From positions 99,248 to 163,247 of the forward strand of contig CAJXKP010000001.1 of NCBI GenBank assembly GCA_913055565.1: 64,000 bases of DNA, read 5' to 3'. A program made the position numbers and the translations under genes. Shown in pieces: positions 37,715 to 46,501 of this stretch. Position 1 is the stretch's first letter. Each line of letters starts with the position of its first letter. Under the pieces are notes generated by a model. That model ran no database searches and had not been told where the DNA came from. It saw nothing but the letters and a program-made list of their open reading frames with translations. This DNA is from an uncultured Ectothiorhodospiraceae bacterium (GTDB taxonomy: Bacteria > Pseudomonadota > Gammaproteobacteria > Nitrococcales > Nitrococcaceae).

Positions 37715-38884
37715 ATGTTGACCCTGTTACTCGTCGCCATTCTCAGTGTAACCGCGGCCCTGGCCGTCGGCCTCTGGCGGGGCTCGTACCGTCTGGCGCA
37801 CCTAGCGGCCAGCCCCTGGCCGACGCGGGCACCCCACGTCGACTTGATCGTCGCCGCGCGCAACGAGGCGGCCACCATCGAGCCAGCGCTGCGATCGATG
37901 CTGGCGCAGGGCGGGCTCGCGGGCCCATCGCGCGTCATCGCGATCAACGACCGCTCCGAGGACGACACCGGCGGCATCCTGGAGCGACTAGCCAGCGAGT
38001 ACGACCACCTCAGTGTCATCCACATCGACTCGCTGCCCACCGGCTGGCTGGGTAAGAATCACGCCCTGTGGGTCGGTGCTGGCGAGGCCGCTGGCGACTG
38101 GCTGGTATTCACGGACGCCGACGTCACGATGGCGCCGGAGACCATCGCCCGGGCCGTCGGCCGTGCTCAGCACCAAGGGCTGCAACACATCACCGCGATG
38201 CCGACCATCACCGCGCATTCACCATGGCTACGCATTATAATCGTGCAGTTCGCGATCAGCTTCTTGGGCTTCTTTCGACCCTGGCGCATGGACCGCGACC
38301 CGAAATGCTTCGCCGGCATAGGCGCCTTTAACCTGGTCGAGGCCGCTACCTACCACCGCGTCGGCGGCCACCAGGCCATTGCGCTGACACCCCTGGACGA
38401 CATCCTGTTGGGCCGATTATTGCGCCGCGGCGGCGCCCAGGCGCGGCTGCTGTACGGCGATGATCTGCTACGGCTCGTGTGGTATCCAGACGCCGTCAGC
38501 ATGATCCGCGCCTTCAGCAAGAATGGCTTTGCGGCCTTCGATTACCGGATGACCCGGCTGATCGCCGCAACGGCGTTGTACCTAGGCGTTGGCCTGCTGC
38601 CATGGCTAGCCGTGCTGATTCCCGGCGCAACCCATCAGCTAGTCGCCGCTGCCACGGTCGCCATCGCGCTATGGCTCCAGGGCTGGTTCGCGCACCACAG
38701 CCACTGGCCCTGGCAGACCGCACTGCTAGCACCCGTGGGAACCGTCCTCATCATCTGGATGTGGTGGCGCGCCGCGCTGATCACGCTGCGCCACGGCGGC
38801 ATATCATGGCGTGGCACGCACTACTCGCTCGCGGAGCTGCGCAGCCACCACGACCGAATCGATTGGCGCTGGCCGCGGCCATAA
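37715..38884 (+). CDS. Membrane glycosyltransferase family 2 protein
   Basis: The 389-residue protein has an N-terminal membrane helix (L-T-L-L-L-V-A-I-L-S-V) and a GT-A domain with D-L-I-V-A-A-R-N-E-A, I-N-D-R-S-E-D-D-T and the D-x-D motif F-T-D-A-D-V. A later T-P-L-D-D-I-L-L-G-R-L-L acceptor segment precedes two or three C-terminal membrane helices. It resembles HpnB/CrtQ-like transferases acting on hopanoid or carotenoid lipids, but neighbours give no substrate clue. A terminator-like hairpin follows the stop. Confidence 0.82.
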   Translation: MLTLLLVAILSVTAALAVGLWRGSYRLAHLAASPWPTRAPHVDLIVAARNEAATIEPALRSMLAQGGLAGPSRVIAINDRSEDDTGGILERLASEYDHLSVIHIDSLPTGWLGKNHALWVGAGEAAGDWLVFTDADVTMAPETIARAVGRAQHQGLQHITAMPTITAHSPWLRIIIVQFAISFLGFFRPWRMDRDPKCFAGIGAFNLVEAATYHRVGGHQAIALTPLDDILLGRLLRRGGAQARLLYGDDLLRLVWYPDAVSMIRAFSKNGFAAFDYRMTRLIAATALYLGVGLLPWLAVLIPGATHQLVAAATVAIALWLQGWFAHHSHWPWQTALLAPVGTVLIIWMWWRAALITLRHGGISWRGTHYSLAELRSHHDRIDWRWPRP

Positions 38885-38886
38885 AA

Positions 38887-38909
38887 AAACCCGGGGAACG
38901 CCCGGGTTT
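38887..38909. terminator. Bidirectional intrinsic terminator
   Basis: AAACCCGGG (38887-38895) pairs perfectly with CCCGGGTTT (38901-38909) around a 5-base loop. A run of A residues before it becomes a long U-tract on the minus strand, so it terminates the tRNA-Phe transcript best; it may also end the glycosyltransferase transcript. Confidence 0.85.
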
Positions 38910-38915
38910 GGGATC

Positions 38916-38991
38916 TGGTGGCCGGGGAGAGATTCGAACTCCCGACACCGCGATTTTCAATCGCGTGCTCTACCTACTGAGCTACCCGGCC
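38916..38991 (-). tRNA. tRNA-Phe (GAA)
   Basis: The 76-base gene folds as a full cloverleaf on the minus strand. The acceptor stem is GGCCGGG/CCCGGCC, the D arm contains AGCTCAGTAGGTAGAGC, and the anticodon stem CGCGA/TCGCG holds the loop TTGAAAA (anticodon GAA). The T arm carries GTTCGAATC. Discriminator A and a genome-encoded CCA end it. A promoter lies just upstream and an intrinsic terminator just downstream. No integrase or attachment site is seen beside it. Confidence 0.97.
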
Positions 38992-39002
38992 AAGGGGTTC
39001 GC

Positions 39003-39031
39003 ATTGAACCCGATCACTCGACCAAGGTCAA
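39003..39031 (-). promoter_or_regulatory. Promoter of tRNA-Phe
   Basis: On the minus strand TTGACC (39031-39026) and TTCAAT (39008-39003) are separated by 17 bases, ending 11 bases before the tRNA 5' end. A GC-rich discriminator follows, as expected for stable RNA promoters. Confidence 0.6.
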
Positions 39032-39034
39032 GCG

Positions 39035-39301
39035 CTACTCCGGCGTGTAATCCGGCGGCGGGGCCGATCCGTCGCCGAAGAAAAAGCGCTCCATCTCCTC
39101 CTCCAGGAACTTGCGCGCCTTCGGGTCCATGGGGGATAGACGATACTCATTGATGAGCATGGTCTGATGCTCGCGCCACATCTCCCAGGCCTCGCGACAA
39201 ACGTTGGCCTGAATGCGCTTACCCAGATCACCCGGATAGGGCGGCTTCGTCAGCGCCTCGCCCTCGCGGCCAAGCTTCACGCAGTTAACCGTTTCCGTCA
39301 T
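39035..39301 (-). CDS. yggX: Fe(II) trafficking / oxidative damage protection protein YggX
   Basis: The 88-residue protein has the family markers [23 protein letters not shown]-x-M-W and Q-T-M-L-I-N-E. YggX protects Fe-S clusters from oxidative damage and helps iron handling. Its start overlaps the mutY stop by four bases (ATGA). It is therefore translated with MutY, itself an Fe-S protein, an arrangement conserved in many gammaproteobacteria. Confidence 0.95.
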   Translation of the reverse strand: MTETVNCVKLGREGEALTKPPYPGDLGKRIQANVCREAWEMWREHQTMLINEYRLSPMDPKARKFLEEEMERFFFGDGSAPPPDYTPE

Positions 39302-40395
39302 GCGCCGAGATCCTCCAGGCCGGCTATGAGTCGGCTGACCGGTGCGGCCAGCCCCTTGGCTTGCGGTGCTTGCACGTTATACCAGACGGCCTCGGCATCT
39401 TCCATGACCGCCCGACCCGTGCGACCTAACACACGGGCCTGAACGGGCTCGATATCGAGATGGAAATGGCTGAAGGTGTGCCGCAAACGCGACCAGGGCT
39501 GGATCGCCGTAACGTCGAGGCCCAGCTCATCCCGGCAGTACGCGGCGACATCGTCACCCGGATCGCATTCCGGCGGTGACCAGAGCCCTCCCCACACCCC
39601 CGTGGGCGGGCGCCGAACAAGCAGTACGTGCGCGTCATCAACCAGCAACAGCATACGCGTCTGGCGTACCGGCTTGGCCGGTGCCGGCTTACGCGCCGGA
39701 TAGTCCTCGGGATTACCCTGCTGATGCGCCACGCACTCGGCCGCTAGGGGGCAACAGGAACACAGGGGCTGTCGACGCAGGCACAGCGTAGCCCCCAGAT
39801 CCATCATCCCCTGATTGAAGGCAGCTGGCCGATGCGTCGGGGTGTGGCGCTCGGCGACGGCCCAGAGCTCGCGTTCCACCGCGCTCCGGCCTGGCCAACC
39901 ATCGATCGCGTGGTAGCGGGCCAGGATTCGCTTAACGTTGCCATCAAGGATGGCCTGCTTCTGGCCCTTAGCCAGTGACAGGATCGCACCCGCCGTCGAA
40001 CGCCCGATGCCCGGCAATGCCCGAACGGCCTCCAGCTCATCCGGGAAGTCGCCATCATAGTCGCTAACCAGCTGCTGCGCGGCGCGATGGAGGTTGCGCG
40101 CGCGGGCATAGTAGCCGAGCCCAGACCACAGGTGCAGGACCTCGTCGACCGGTGCTGCCGCCAGGGTCGGGATATCGGGGAAGCGCGCCATGAACCGCTC
40201 GAAATAGGGGATCACGGTCGTGACCTGCGTTTGTTGCAGCATCACCTCCGAGACCCAGACCCGGTACGGCGTCGCCGGATTCTGCCACGGCAGCCCGTGA
40301 CGGCCATGCTCGTCGTACCAGGCCAGGACTCGGTCGGCGACCTCCCCCACCGCCGGACCGCGCCCCGACTGGCCCGCCGCGGCGGCGCTCATCAT
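39298..40395 (-). CDS. mutY: A/G-specific adenine glycosylase
   Basis: The 365-residue enzyme removes adenine mispaired with 8-oxoguanine. It has the helix-hairpin-helix [15 protein letters not shown] followed by the catalytic Asp in I-L-D-G-N-V-K-R-I. The [4Fe-4S] ligands C-x6-C-x2-C-x5-C lie in the [11 protein letters not shown] region, and a C-terminal Nudix-like domain recognises 8-oxoG. The start overlaps the asmA stop by four bases and the end overlaps yggX by four, so the three genes are one unit. Confidence 0.96.
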   Translation of the reverse strand: MMSAAAAGQSGRGPAVGEVADRVLAWYDEHGRHGLPWQNPATPYRVWVSEVMLQQTQVTTVIPYFERFMARFPDIPTLAAAPVDEVLHLWSGLGYYARARNLHRAAQQLVSDYDGDFPDELEAVRALPGIGRSTAGAILSLAKGQKQAILDGNVKRILARYHAIDGWPGRSAVERELWAVAERHTPTHRPAAFNQGMMDLGATLCLRRQPLCSCCPLAAECVAHQQGNPEDYPARKPAPAKPVRQTRMLLLVDDAHVLLVRRPPTGVWGGLWSPPECDPGDDVAAYCRDELGLDVTAIQPWSRLRHTFSHFHLDIEPVQARVLGRTGRAVMEDAEAVWYNVQAPQAKGLAAPVSRLIAGLEDLGA

Positions 40396-42560
40396 CGATT
40401 GAGCAGCCCCTTGAGCTTGTCTTCTACCTTCTTCTCAGCCTTTTCTTTGGCTTTGTCCTTGGCCTTATCGCCGACCTTCTCCTGTACCTGTTCCTTGACC
40501 TTTTCCTCGGCCTTGGCCTTGAGCTCCTCCTTTTTCTCGTCCACGCGCTGCTTCGCCATGGCCTCGAGCTGCTCGCCCAGGGCGAGATCGAAGCTGGGCG
40601 CCATTATCGGGCCCGTGATTCGCAGCGGGATGGGCACGCCCTTGAGCTGACTCAGATTCGCGCCGCCCTGGCCCTGGAGCGAGCCGACCACATTGAGATC
40701 CAGCCGGTAATCGATCTCGCGCTTGATTACATTGGCGCTGCCGCCGCCGGTAACCCGCAACAAGGGCGTCTTGAGATTGAGATCATCATTGCTCAACGTA
40801 CCGCCATCGATGCGAACTGTGCCGCCCAGGGTCGTGAAGTCCGTCTTCTGCGGCTCGTCGGCGCCGGCCTTGTTGCCCTGCAAGCGGGCCATGGCCTGGC
40901 GCAGGATCTGAGCCAGGTTGATGCCCGCGATGGTACCGTCCTGGAAACCGAACACGGCCTTGCCCTTGAGGCCGTCGAGGATCTCGGTGACGGTCGCCCC
41001 GCGGGTCGTGGCACCCAGGGTTAGATCGCCCTGACCCACCAGCCGACTAAAACCGGCCAGGTCACTCAGCAGCGGCTGCGCCTGCACACCCTTGACGCGT
41101 TCGTCGACCGAGATGCCGAGCTTATCGCCCGCCGCGTCCAGTCGGATATCGCCCTGGTAATTGCCTCCGTAGAGGTTGGCCGATAGGGGATTGAGGCGAA
41201 TCGTGCCGTTATCGGCCGTCACCTCAACCGTGACCTCTTCCATCTTCGCACCGCTGACGGTGAGCGCACCGATACGGACCTTGCCGCTGTCGATATCCAG
41301 CGGGCGCAGGGGCTCGGTCGGTATCCTCGCCTCACCGCTGTCCTTATCGGAATCGCCCTCCTTAGCCGTCTCATCCTCGGAGGCCGGCGGGAGGTAGCGA
41401 TCGACGTTGAGCTGATCCAGGTCGAGATCGAAGTCGAGCGCCGGCTTGGCTGGATCCCTAACGTTCACCCAGCCCTTCAGCACGGAGTCATCGAATTGGG
41501 CCTGCAATGGCTCGATTCGAATCCCCCCATCGGCGTACTGGAACGATAGTTCGGCACTAAGCGAGCGCAGGACGTCGCCATCCTTGGTCGCGGGCGCGGC
41601 CAGCCCCAGATTCGAGAAGACATCCCGCGGACTAAGCTCGGCGAGCGTCATGTCACCGCTGGCCGTCGGCGCCCCCGATGCGGGTACGCTCGCCTTGGCC
41701 TGACCAGTGAGTTCGGCGCCCCCCGCCTCGACCACCAGATCCTCGATACGGAACTGCGAGTCGGCCAGATCGGCTTCCAGGCCAGCGGCCACAGACAGGC
41801 TCTGCTCGCCAGCCGGGATACCATCGCCACTAGCCGTCAGCGCCAGCTCCATCGGCGCCACGCTAGCGCGGCTGAGATCCGGGGCTACATTCGCTGTGGC
41901 GTCCAGCTGACCGCCGACACGAGTGCCGTCACCCAGCACCACCTCCCAGTCCGCCTCGATCGGAACATCGCGACCGAAGCGCACGCCGGTGAGCTTGAGG
42001 TTGAGTGGATCCAGGGTGAGCTTCTGCCCCGCCTGGCGGTCGTCATAGACGATGCTGGCCTGCTGGACCCGAAGGCCAGCGAGCTCGAGGCCTCGTACAA
42101 CCGCGGGGACAGCCTCACCACCACCCTGCTCGGGCGTCTTAGCCGGCGCCTGCTGACCCGCCGGGAACTGCTGCCAGTTGGCCTGCCCCTGGGCATCGCG
42201 TACCAAACGAATACGCGGGCGTTCCAGGATCAGCGTATCCAACCGTAGGTCGCCCGTGAGCAGGGGCAATACCTTGACCGCGAGTTGCGCCCGATCCAAG
42301 GCGATAAAGGGCTCGTCCCCGAAGCCCTCGGCCTCCGATAGGCGCGTCTCCCCCATCTCGATACCGAACCAGGGGAAAAAGGTCAGGCTGAGGTCACCTT
42401 CGATGGCGAGCTCGCGCCCGGTGCGCTGCTCGACACGGTCCTCAATCGTGGCCCGGTAATCATTGGGATCGACCACAAAGACCACCACGATGACCAGCGC
42501 GGCCAGGAGCCCGATCAGGCCACCGACACCGATCAGGGACCACTTAATCAGTCGTCGCAT
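40392..42560 (-). CDS. asmA: AsmA family outer-membrane biogenesis protein
   Basis: The 722-residue protein has an N-terminal membrane anchor ([16 protein letters not shown]) followed by the AsmA start D-P-N-D-Y-R and [12 protein letters not shown]. The rest is long beta-rich sequence with a conserved C-terminal AsmA domain ([13 protein letters not shown]). Such proteins lie in the periplasm and are thought to bridge membranes for lipid traffic. The last 55 residues are a K/E/A-rich coiled tail with repeated E-K-x-K/V units. GGGAGG precedes the ATG. It leads the asmA-mutY-yggX unit. Confidence 0.9.
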   Translation of the reverse strand: MRRLIKWSLIGVGGLIGLLAALVIVVVFVVDPNDYRATIEDRVEQRTGRELAIEGDLSLTFFPWFGIEMGETRLSEAEGFGDEPFIALDRAQLAVKVLPLLTGDLRLDTLILERPRIRLVRDAQGQANWQQFPAGQQAPAKTPEQGGGEAVPAVVRGLELAGLRVQQASIVYDDRQAGQKLTLDPLNLKLTGVRFGRDVPIEADWEVVLGDGTRVGGQLDATANVAPDLSRASVAPMELALTASGDGIPAGEQSLSVAAGLEADLADSQFRIEDLVVEAGGAELTGQAKASVPASGAPTASGDMTLAELSPRDVFSNLGLAAPATKDGDVLRSLSAELSFQYADGGIRIEPLQAQFDDSVLKGWVNVRDPAKPALDFDLDLDQLNVDRYLPPASEDETAKEGDSDKDSGEARIPTEPLRPLDIDSGKVRIGALTVSGAKMEEVTVEVTADNGTIRLNPLSANLYGGNYQGDIRLDAAGDKLGISVDERVKGVQAQPLLSDLAGFSRLVGQGDLTLGATTRGATVTEILDGLKGKAVFGFQDGTIAGINLAQILRQAMARLQGNKAGADEPQKTDFTTLGGTVRIDGGTLSNDDLNLKTPLLRVTGGGSANVIKREIDYRLDLNVVGSLQGQGGANLSQLKGVPIPLRITGPIMAPSFDLALGEQLEAMAKQRVDEKKEELKAKAEEKVKEQVQEKVGDKAKDKAKEKAEKKVEDKLKGLLNR

Positions 42561-42617
42561 TTTTCCTCCCTGCGAGCGGATGCGCCAGCGACCCGGCGCC
42601 GATACCTTCGAACTATT

Positions 42618-42630
42618 CGTTAGCCTAACG
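42618..42630. promoter_or_regulatory. Palindrome between asmA and the host-attachment gene
   Basis: CGTTAG-C-CTAACG is a perfect 13-base dyad in the 194-base divergent gap between asmA and the host-attachment-family gene. It could be an operator; no matching second site was found. Confidence 0.2.
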
Positions 42631-42754
42631 CATAGCGACGGCGTGCGCTGCCGCTACGCTTTAAAGCAGACAGGCCACTCGCCCTAACTAACTCGTCAGA
42701 GTAGGGTTGAGGGTGTACACCGATGAAAACAGCACCGACCGCGGGAGAGGCCTT

Positions 42755-43252
42755 ATGACGAATTCCTATGTGGTTGTAGCGGAGGGCACCCAGGCTCGAT
42801 TCTTCACCCTGGAGCATACTGAAGTACCCGACCTAGAGGGCGGTCCCGACCTGGTTGAGCACGACTCGCTGCTCAATCCAGCGCACCGCGTCCACCATGA
42901 TCAGATCTACGCCGACAGCAGCGGCCGCAATCGCACCCCCGGCGGCCAGGGTCATATCTACGATGAGCACCGCGACCAGCACGATGCCAATAGCGAGAAG
43001 CTCTTCGCGCGCCAGATCGCCGAACGCCTTGATCAGATCGGCCGCCAGGCCGGGGCGCGGCGGGCCCTCCTGTGCGCCGAAAAGCGCATGCTGGGCTTCC
43101 TTCGAACGAGCCTAGGCGAGCACACGCCCAGCGGTATCGAGATCCACGAGATCCCCAAGGACCTCGCTAAACTCAAGCCCCGCGAGATCCAGGAGCACCT
43201 AGCCAACGACGGCTACATCCTACGGCGCAAGGCACCGCAAGCCAACCACTAG
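42755..43252 (+). CDS. Host attachment family protein
   Basis: The 165-residue protein matches the host attachment/baeRF-like family: a V-V-V-A-E-G-T-Q-A-R-F-F start, a G-R-N-R-T-P-G-G segment with following His/Asp residues, F-A-R-Q-I-A-E-R-L, and C-A-E-K-R-M-L-G-F-L-R. Members are release-factor-like proteins that were named from Agrobacterium attachment mutants; their molecular role is unsettled. GGGAGAGG lies five bases before ATG 42755. Repeat B copy 2 overlaps the last base of its stop codon. Confidence 0.85.
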   Translation: MTNSYVVVAEGTQARFFTLEHTEVPDLEGGPDLVEHDSLLNPAHRVHHDQIYADSSGRNRTPGGQGHIYDEHRDQHDANSEKLFARQIAERLDQIGRQAGARRALLCAEKRMLGFLRTSLGEHTPSGIEIHEIPKDLAKLKPREIQEHLANDGYILRRKAPQANH

Positions 43253-43421
43253 GGAGACGCTAAATAAGTATCGCGAGTCTCTGCGCCCCGGCGGGGCTGC
43301 TGGGGGCGCTCGCAGGCGGCGCCGCAAGGCTTGCCTATACTGTCAGCACAGCTCAGCGGGCCGCACCTCGCCGGCGCGCGCTCAGCGGCCACAGCCTCGT
43401 GCGAATTGTTCAGCGTCTCCC
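43252..43421. repeat. MITE-like repeat family B, copy 2 (inverted)
   Basis: The 170-bp element has terminal inverted repeats GGGAGACGCTAAATAAGTAT and AATTGTTCAGCGTCTCCC, the outer nine bases being perfect. Its interior matches the copy at 49503 when read on the minus strand. It starts on the last base of the upstream stop codon. No ORF or clear target duplication is present. Confidence 0.78.
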
Positions 43422-43470
43422 TCAGGAGACGCCACGGGGTCGTCGGGCGCGGCGGGCCCGTGGCAGCCGA

Positions 43471-43511
43471 GTTGCCGGGGCGGCAACCGCGGCGTTGTTG
43501 CGCTAACAACG
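43471..43511 (+). promoter_or_regulatory. Tandem hairpins in the marC leader
   Basis: GTTGCC/GGCAAC (43471-43476 with 43482-43487) and CGTTGTT/AACAACG (43493-43499 with 43505-43511) are two perfect stems with 5-base loops. They end ten bases before the marC start and would place its ribosome site beside a hairpin base. Confidence 0.4.
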
Positions 43512-43521
43512 AGAGCCGGTC

Positions 43522-44148
43522 ATGGATACGGTATCCGCCGCCATAACTCTATTCCTGATCATGGACCCCATCGGTAATCTGCCGGTTTGCATGAGCCTGC
43601 TACGCCGCGAATCAACCTCGCGGCGACGCTGGATCATCGTGCGCGAGCTCCTGTTTGCCTACGCCGTTTTGCTGCTGTTCCTGTTCGCCGGCCAGGCATT
43701 CATGGAGCTATTTGCGCTGACATCCGAGGCGGTGGGCGTCGCGGGCGGTATCATTCTGTTCATCATTGCCATCCGTATGATCTTCCCGCCCGCCCAAGGC
43801 GGCATCATGGGCGAGAGCGACGACCAGGGGATCTTCCTGGTGCCACTCGCGGTGCCGCTGATCGCCGGGCCATCCACCCTCGCGACCCTCATGCTGCTAG
43901 CCCGCCAGGATCCGAGTCGGTTAGGCGACTGGTTCCTGGCCATGACCGCCGCCTGGGCGGGGACCATGGCGATCCTACTCGCCGGCGACCCGATCTACCG
44001 ACTGCTCCGCGATCGCGGCCTCATGGCACTGGAGCGACTGATGGGCATGATCCTGGTCGCTATCGCAGTTCAGATGCTGCTTGAGGGCTTCGCGGCCTTC
44101 CTCACCGGCATCGAACCAGCGACGGCGAGAACGATGACCGGTCACTAA
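43522..44148 (+). CDS. MarC family integral membrane protein
   Basis: The 208-residue protein has about six hydrophobic helices and the MarC markers F-L-I-M-D-P-I-G-N-L-P near the start, G-G-I-I-L-F-I-I-A-I-R-M-I, and P-L-A-V-P-L-I-A-G-P-S-T-L-A-T. The family (MarC/YhgN) was linked to multiple antibiotic resistance by name only, and its transport substrate is unknown. It follows repeat B copy 2 and a pair of leader hairpins. Confidence 0.9.
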   Translation: MDTVSAAITLFLIMDPIGNLPVCMSLLRRESTSRRRWIIVRELLFAYAVLLLFLFAGQAFMELFALTSEAVGVAGGIILFIIAIRMIFPPAQGGIMGESDDQGIFLVPLAVPLIAGPSTLATLMLLARQDPSRLGDWFLAMTAAWAGTMAILLAGDPIYRLLRDRGLMALERLMGMILVAIAVQMLLEGFAAFLTGIEPATARTMTGH

Positions 44149-44291
44149 TTGCCTCATAGGCATTGGGGGGTTTACCCAGCCGCTACGTGCGCGCAGACTC
44201 GCGCGCCGTACTGCGCTGCCGCATGACGAATCGGCAGCGATGCAGTCGGCGGGGGTTACTAACGGCGCGACAGCGAGGGGCTGGAGGCAAA

Positions 44292-44474
44292 ATGGCAGCC
44301 ACAGCACAGCAGACTTGTCGGATCGAGTATCACCGCAACGAGATTGTGGTGCGCGGTCCTGGCGAGGACGCCAAGCGCGAGGCGCATCGCATCGTTCGGC
44401 GATTCGCCTGTAGTGCAACGCCCTATCACGTGGCATACCAGGCGAGTGATCGGGTCATTCTGCGACCGGAATAG
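44292..44474 (+). CDS. Small uncharacterised protein
   Basis: The 60-residue basic protein M-A-A-T-A-Q-Q-T-C... has a strong GGAGG four bases before its ATG. Alternating beta-like segments (C-R-I-E-Y-H, E-I-V-V-R-G, Y-H-V-A-Y, R-V-I-L-R-P) surround one helix (A-K-R-E-A-H-R-I-V-R-R-F). The open frame begins 43 codons earlier without a ribosome site, so the internal ATG is preferred. No family is recognised. It is convergent with the tRNA-Gly gene. Confidence 0.5.
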   Translation: MAATAQQTCRIEYHRNEIVVRGPGEDAKREAHRIVRRFACSATPYHVAYQASDRVILRPE

Positions 44475-44542
44475 GGCGCTAGACGGTGCGCCGCTGGCCA
44501 TCCGGTGCGAACGGCCAGCTGGTACGGGCGCGCTAGTGGGAT

Positions 44543-44616
44543 TGGAGCGGCTGACCGGGATCGAACCGGCATTGCCACCTTGGGAGGGTGGTGTTCTACC
44601 ATTGAACTACAGCCGC
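44543..44616 (-). tRNA. tRNA-Gly (CCC)
   Basis: The 74-base minus-strand gene folds as a cloverleaf. The acceptor stem is GCGGCTG/CAGCCGC, the D arm contains AGTTCAATGGTAGAAC, and the anticodon stem CCACC/GGTGG holds the loop CTCCCAA (anticodon CCC). The T arm carries GGTTCGATCCC, and the CCA is encoded. It is divergent from thiS. Confidence 0.96.
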
Positions 44617-44627
44617 GTTCTTGGCCT

Positions 44628-44655
44628 ATTATGCGCACTCAGCGCCACGCTGCAA
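44628..44655 (-). promoter_or_regulatory. Promoter of tRNA-Gly
   Basis: On the minus strand TTGCAG (44655-44650) and CATAAT (44633-44628) are 16 bases apart and end 11 bases before the tRNA 5' end. Confidence 0.5.
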
Positions 44656-44722
44656 GCCTTTCTCGGTCCGATCCGAGCCTGCGATGCGTTAGACTGGGGC
44701 CAAGAGCTACGCAGGTGACACC

Positions 44723-44923
44723 ATGCAGATCACGCTCAACGGCGAGGCCTACGATGTCCGCGAGGGTGCCACGGCCGCGGAGCTAGTCGCCGAGCTTGAA
44801 CTGGGCAACCGGCGCATCGCCATGGAGGTCAACGAGGAGCTGCTGCCGCGCAGTCAGTTCGAGACCTACCAGTTCGCCCAGGGTGATCGCGTCGAGATCG
44901 TGCACGCCATCGGTGGCGGTTGA
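44723..44923 (+). CDS. thiS: Sulfur carrier protein ThiS
   Basis: The 66-residue ubiquitin-like protein ends in the required Gly-Gly (I-G-G-G), which is thiocarboxylated to deliver sulfur for the thiazole ring of thiamine. It has the I-T-L-N-G-E start and [12 protein letters not shown] end. It is the first gene of a thiS-thiG-trmB group. No TPP riboswitch is recognisable in the 106 bases upstream. Confidence 0.93.
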   Translation: MQITLNGEAYDVREGATAAELVAELELGNRRIAMEVNEELLPRSQFETYQFAQGDRVEIVHAIGGG

Positions 44924-44958
44924 ACCGGCATCAACAACTCAGCATGGGAGTGCTCGCC

Positions 44959-45741
44959 ATGAGCCATGATAGCCTCACGGTCGCCGGCCGGACGTTTCAC
45001 TCGCGGCTACTCCTGGGCACCGGCAAGTACCAGGATATGGCCCAGGCCGAGGCAGCCATCCAGGCCAGTGGTGCCGAAATCGTGACCATAGCAATCCGTC
45101 GCAGCAACATCGGCCAGGATCCTGAGCAGCCGAACCTCCTGGATGTCGTACCACCGGATCGCTACACCATTCTGCCCAACACAGCCGGCTGTTATACGCC
45201 GCGGGACGCGGTGCGCACGTGCCAACTCGCCCGCGAGCTGCTGGACGGCCACAACCTGGTCAAGCTGGAGGTACTGGGCGACGAGAAGACGCTGTATCCG
45301 GACGTCACCGGCACCCTTGAGGCCGCGGAGCAGCTGATTAACGACGGCTTCGACGTCATGGTCTACACCACGGATGATCCCATTATCGCCCGGCGCCTGG
45401 AGGACATCGGCTGCTGCGCCATCATGCCGTTGGCCTCGCCCATCGGCTCCGGGCTGGGCATCCAGAGCCACTATAACATCCTGTCCATTGTCGAGAACGC
45501 CAGCGTCCCCGTGCTCGTCGATGCCGGAGTGGGCACCGCCTCCGACGCTGCCGAGGCCATGGAGCTCGGCTGCGATGGTGTGCTCATGAACACCGCCATC
45601 GCGGGGGCGCAAGATCCGGTATTGATGGCCTCGGCCATGCGCAAGGGCATCGAGGCCGGTCGCGAGGCCTACCGCGCCGGACGCATCCCCATCAAGCGCT
45701 ACGCCAGTGCCTCGTCGCCCATTGAGGGCACCTTCTTCTAA
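44959..45741 (+). CDS. thiG: Thiazole synthase
   Basis: The 260-residue TIM-barrel enzyme joins 1-deoxyxylulose-5-phosphate, dehydroglycine and ThiS-bound sulfur into thiazole phosphate. It has [10 protein letters not shown], the Schiff-base lysine in [10 protein letters not shown], and the phosphate-binding [10 protein letters not shown] and M-N-T-A-I-A segments. The open frame runs back to the end of thiS, but GGGAG before ATG 44959 and the family N terminus (L-T-V-A-G-R-T-F) support this start. Confidence 0.95.
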   Translation: MSHDSLTVAGRTFHSRLLLGTGKYQDMAQAEAAIQASGAEIVTIAIRRSNIGQDPEQPNLLDVVPPDRYTILPNTAGCYTPRDAVRTCQLARELLDGHNLVKLEVLGDEKTLYPDVTGTLEAAEQLINDGFDVMVYTTDDPIIARRLEDIGCCAIMPLASPIGSGLGIQSHYNILSIVENASVPVLVDAGVGTASDAAEAMELGCDGVLMNTAIAGAQDPVLMASAMRKGIEAGREAYRAGRIPIKRYASASSPIEGTFF

Positions 45742-45796
45742 CAGGCAACGACAGCGATACTGGCGACCGACAGGCGGGGTCCAACAGGAGACGGGC

Positions 45797-46498
45797 GTGA
45801 CCGAACAGCAAGCGCCACAGCGTGCGGTTCGTACCTTCGTCCGCCGCGAAGGGCGATTGACCACCGGCCAACAGCGGGCCTTGGACGAGCTATTCCCGCG
45901 CTACGGGGTGGTGCCCGGTACTGACGCCCTGGACTTTAGCCAGCTCTTCGGGCGCACGGCGCCGGTTGTCCTGGACATCGGCTTTGGCGATGGCGAGGCA
46001 CTCGCCGAGATAGCCGCCGATCACCCCGAACGCGACTACCTCGGCATCGAAGTCCATCGCCCGGGCGTCGGCCACCTTCTGCGCCAGCTGGACGACGAGG
46101 GCCTCACCAACGTCCGGGTAGCAGCCGCCGACGCTATCGAAGTCATGCGCACCAGCATCCGCGAGGCCAGCCTGGCCGGCATCCAGCTGTTCTACCCTGA
46201 CCCTTGGCCCAAGAAGCGCCATCACAAGCGGCGCATGGTCCAACCGGCCTGGCTGGAGCTCGCTGCTTCGCGGCTCACAGACGGCGGGTTTTTGCATATG
46301 ACCACCGACTGGGCCGATTACGCCGAGCACATGCTCGAGGTCATCGCGGCTAGCGATGCCTTCGACAACTTGGCCGGCCAGGGGCGATACGCCGCGGACG
46401 CCGGTGAGCGCCCACCCACCAAGTTCGAGCGCCGTGGCCTCGAGCGCGGCCATGTCGTCCACGACATCATTCTGCGCCGGCGCGAGCGCAGCGCCTAG
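45797..46498 (+). CDS. trmB: tRNA (guanine-N7-)-methyltransferase
   Basis: The 233-residue enzyme makes m7G46 in tRNA variable loops. It has the SAM motif L-D-I-G-F-G-D-G-E, the H-R-P-G-V-G segment, and the hallmark Y-P-D-P-W-P-K-K-R-H-H-K-R-R. Translation starts at GTG 45797 with AGGAG seven bases upstream; the longer frame overlapping thiG lacks a ribosome site. The ABC permease gene follows after three bases. Confidence 0.93.
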   Translation: MTEQQAPQRAVRTFVRREGRLTTGQQRALDELFPRYGVVPGTDALDFSQLFGRTAPVVLDIGFGDGEALAEIAADHPERDYLGIEVHRPGVGHLLRQLDDEGLTNVRVAAADAIEVMRTSIREASLAGIQLFYPDPWPKKRHHKRRMVQPAWLELAASRLTDGGFLHMTTDWADYAEHMLEVIAASDAFDNLAGQGRYAADAGERPPTKFERRGLERGHVVHDIILRRRERSA

Positions 46499-46501
46499 GC
46501 C

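Noticed and set aside
38880..39010. Integration site of a genomic island at tRNA-Phe
   Set aside because: There is no integrase gene and no direct repeat of the tRNA 3' end; neighbours are housekeeping genes.
44259..44501. 80-residue minus-strand frame opposite the 60-residue gene
   Set aside because: The plus-strand frame has a strong ribosome site and the minus-strand frame does not.
44617..44722. Possible TPP riboswitch before thiS
   Set aside because: The conserved CUGAGA and ACC core of the THI element is not present.
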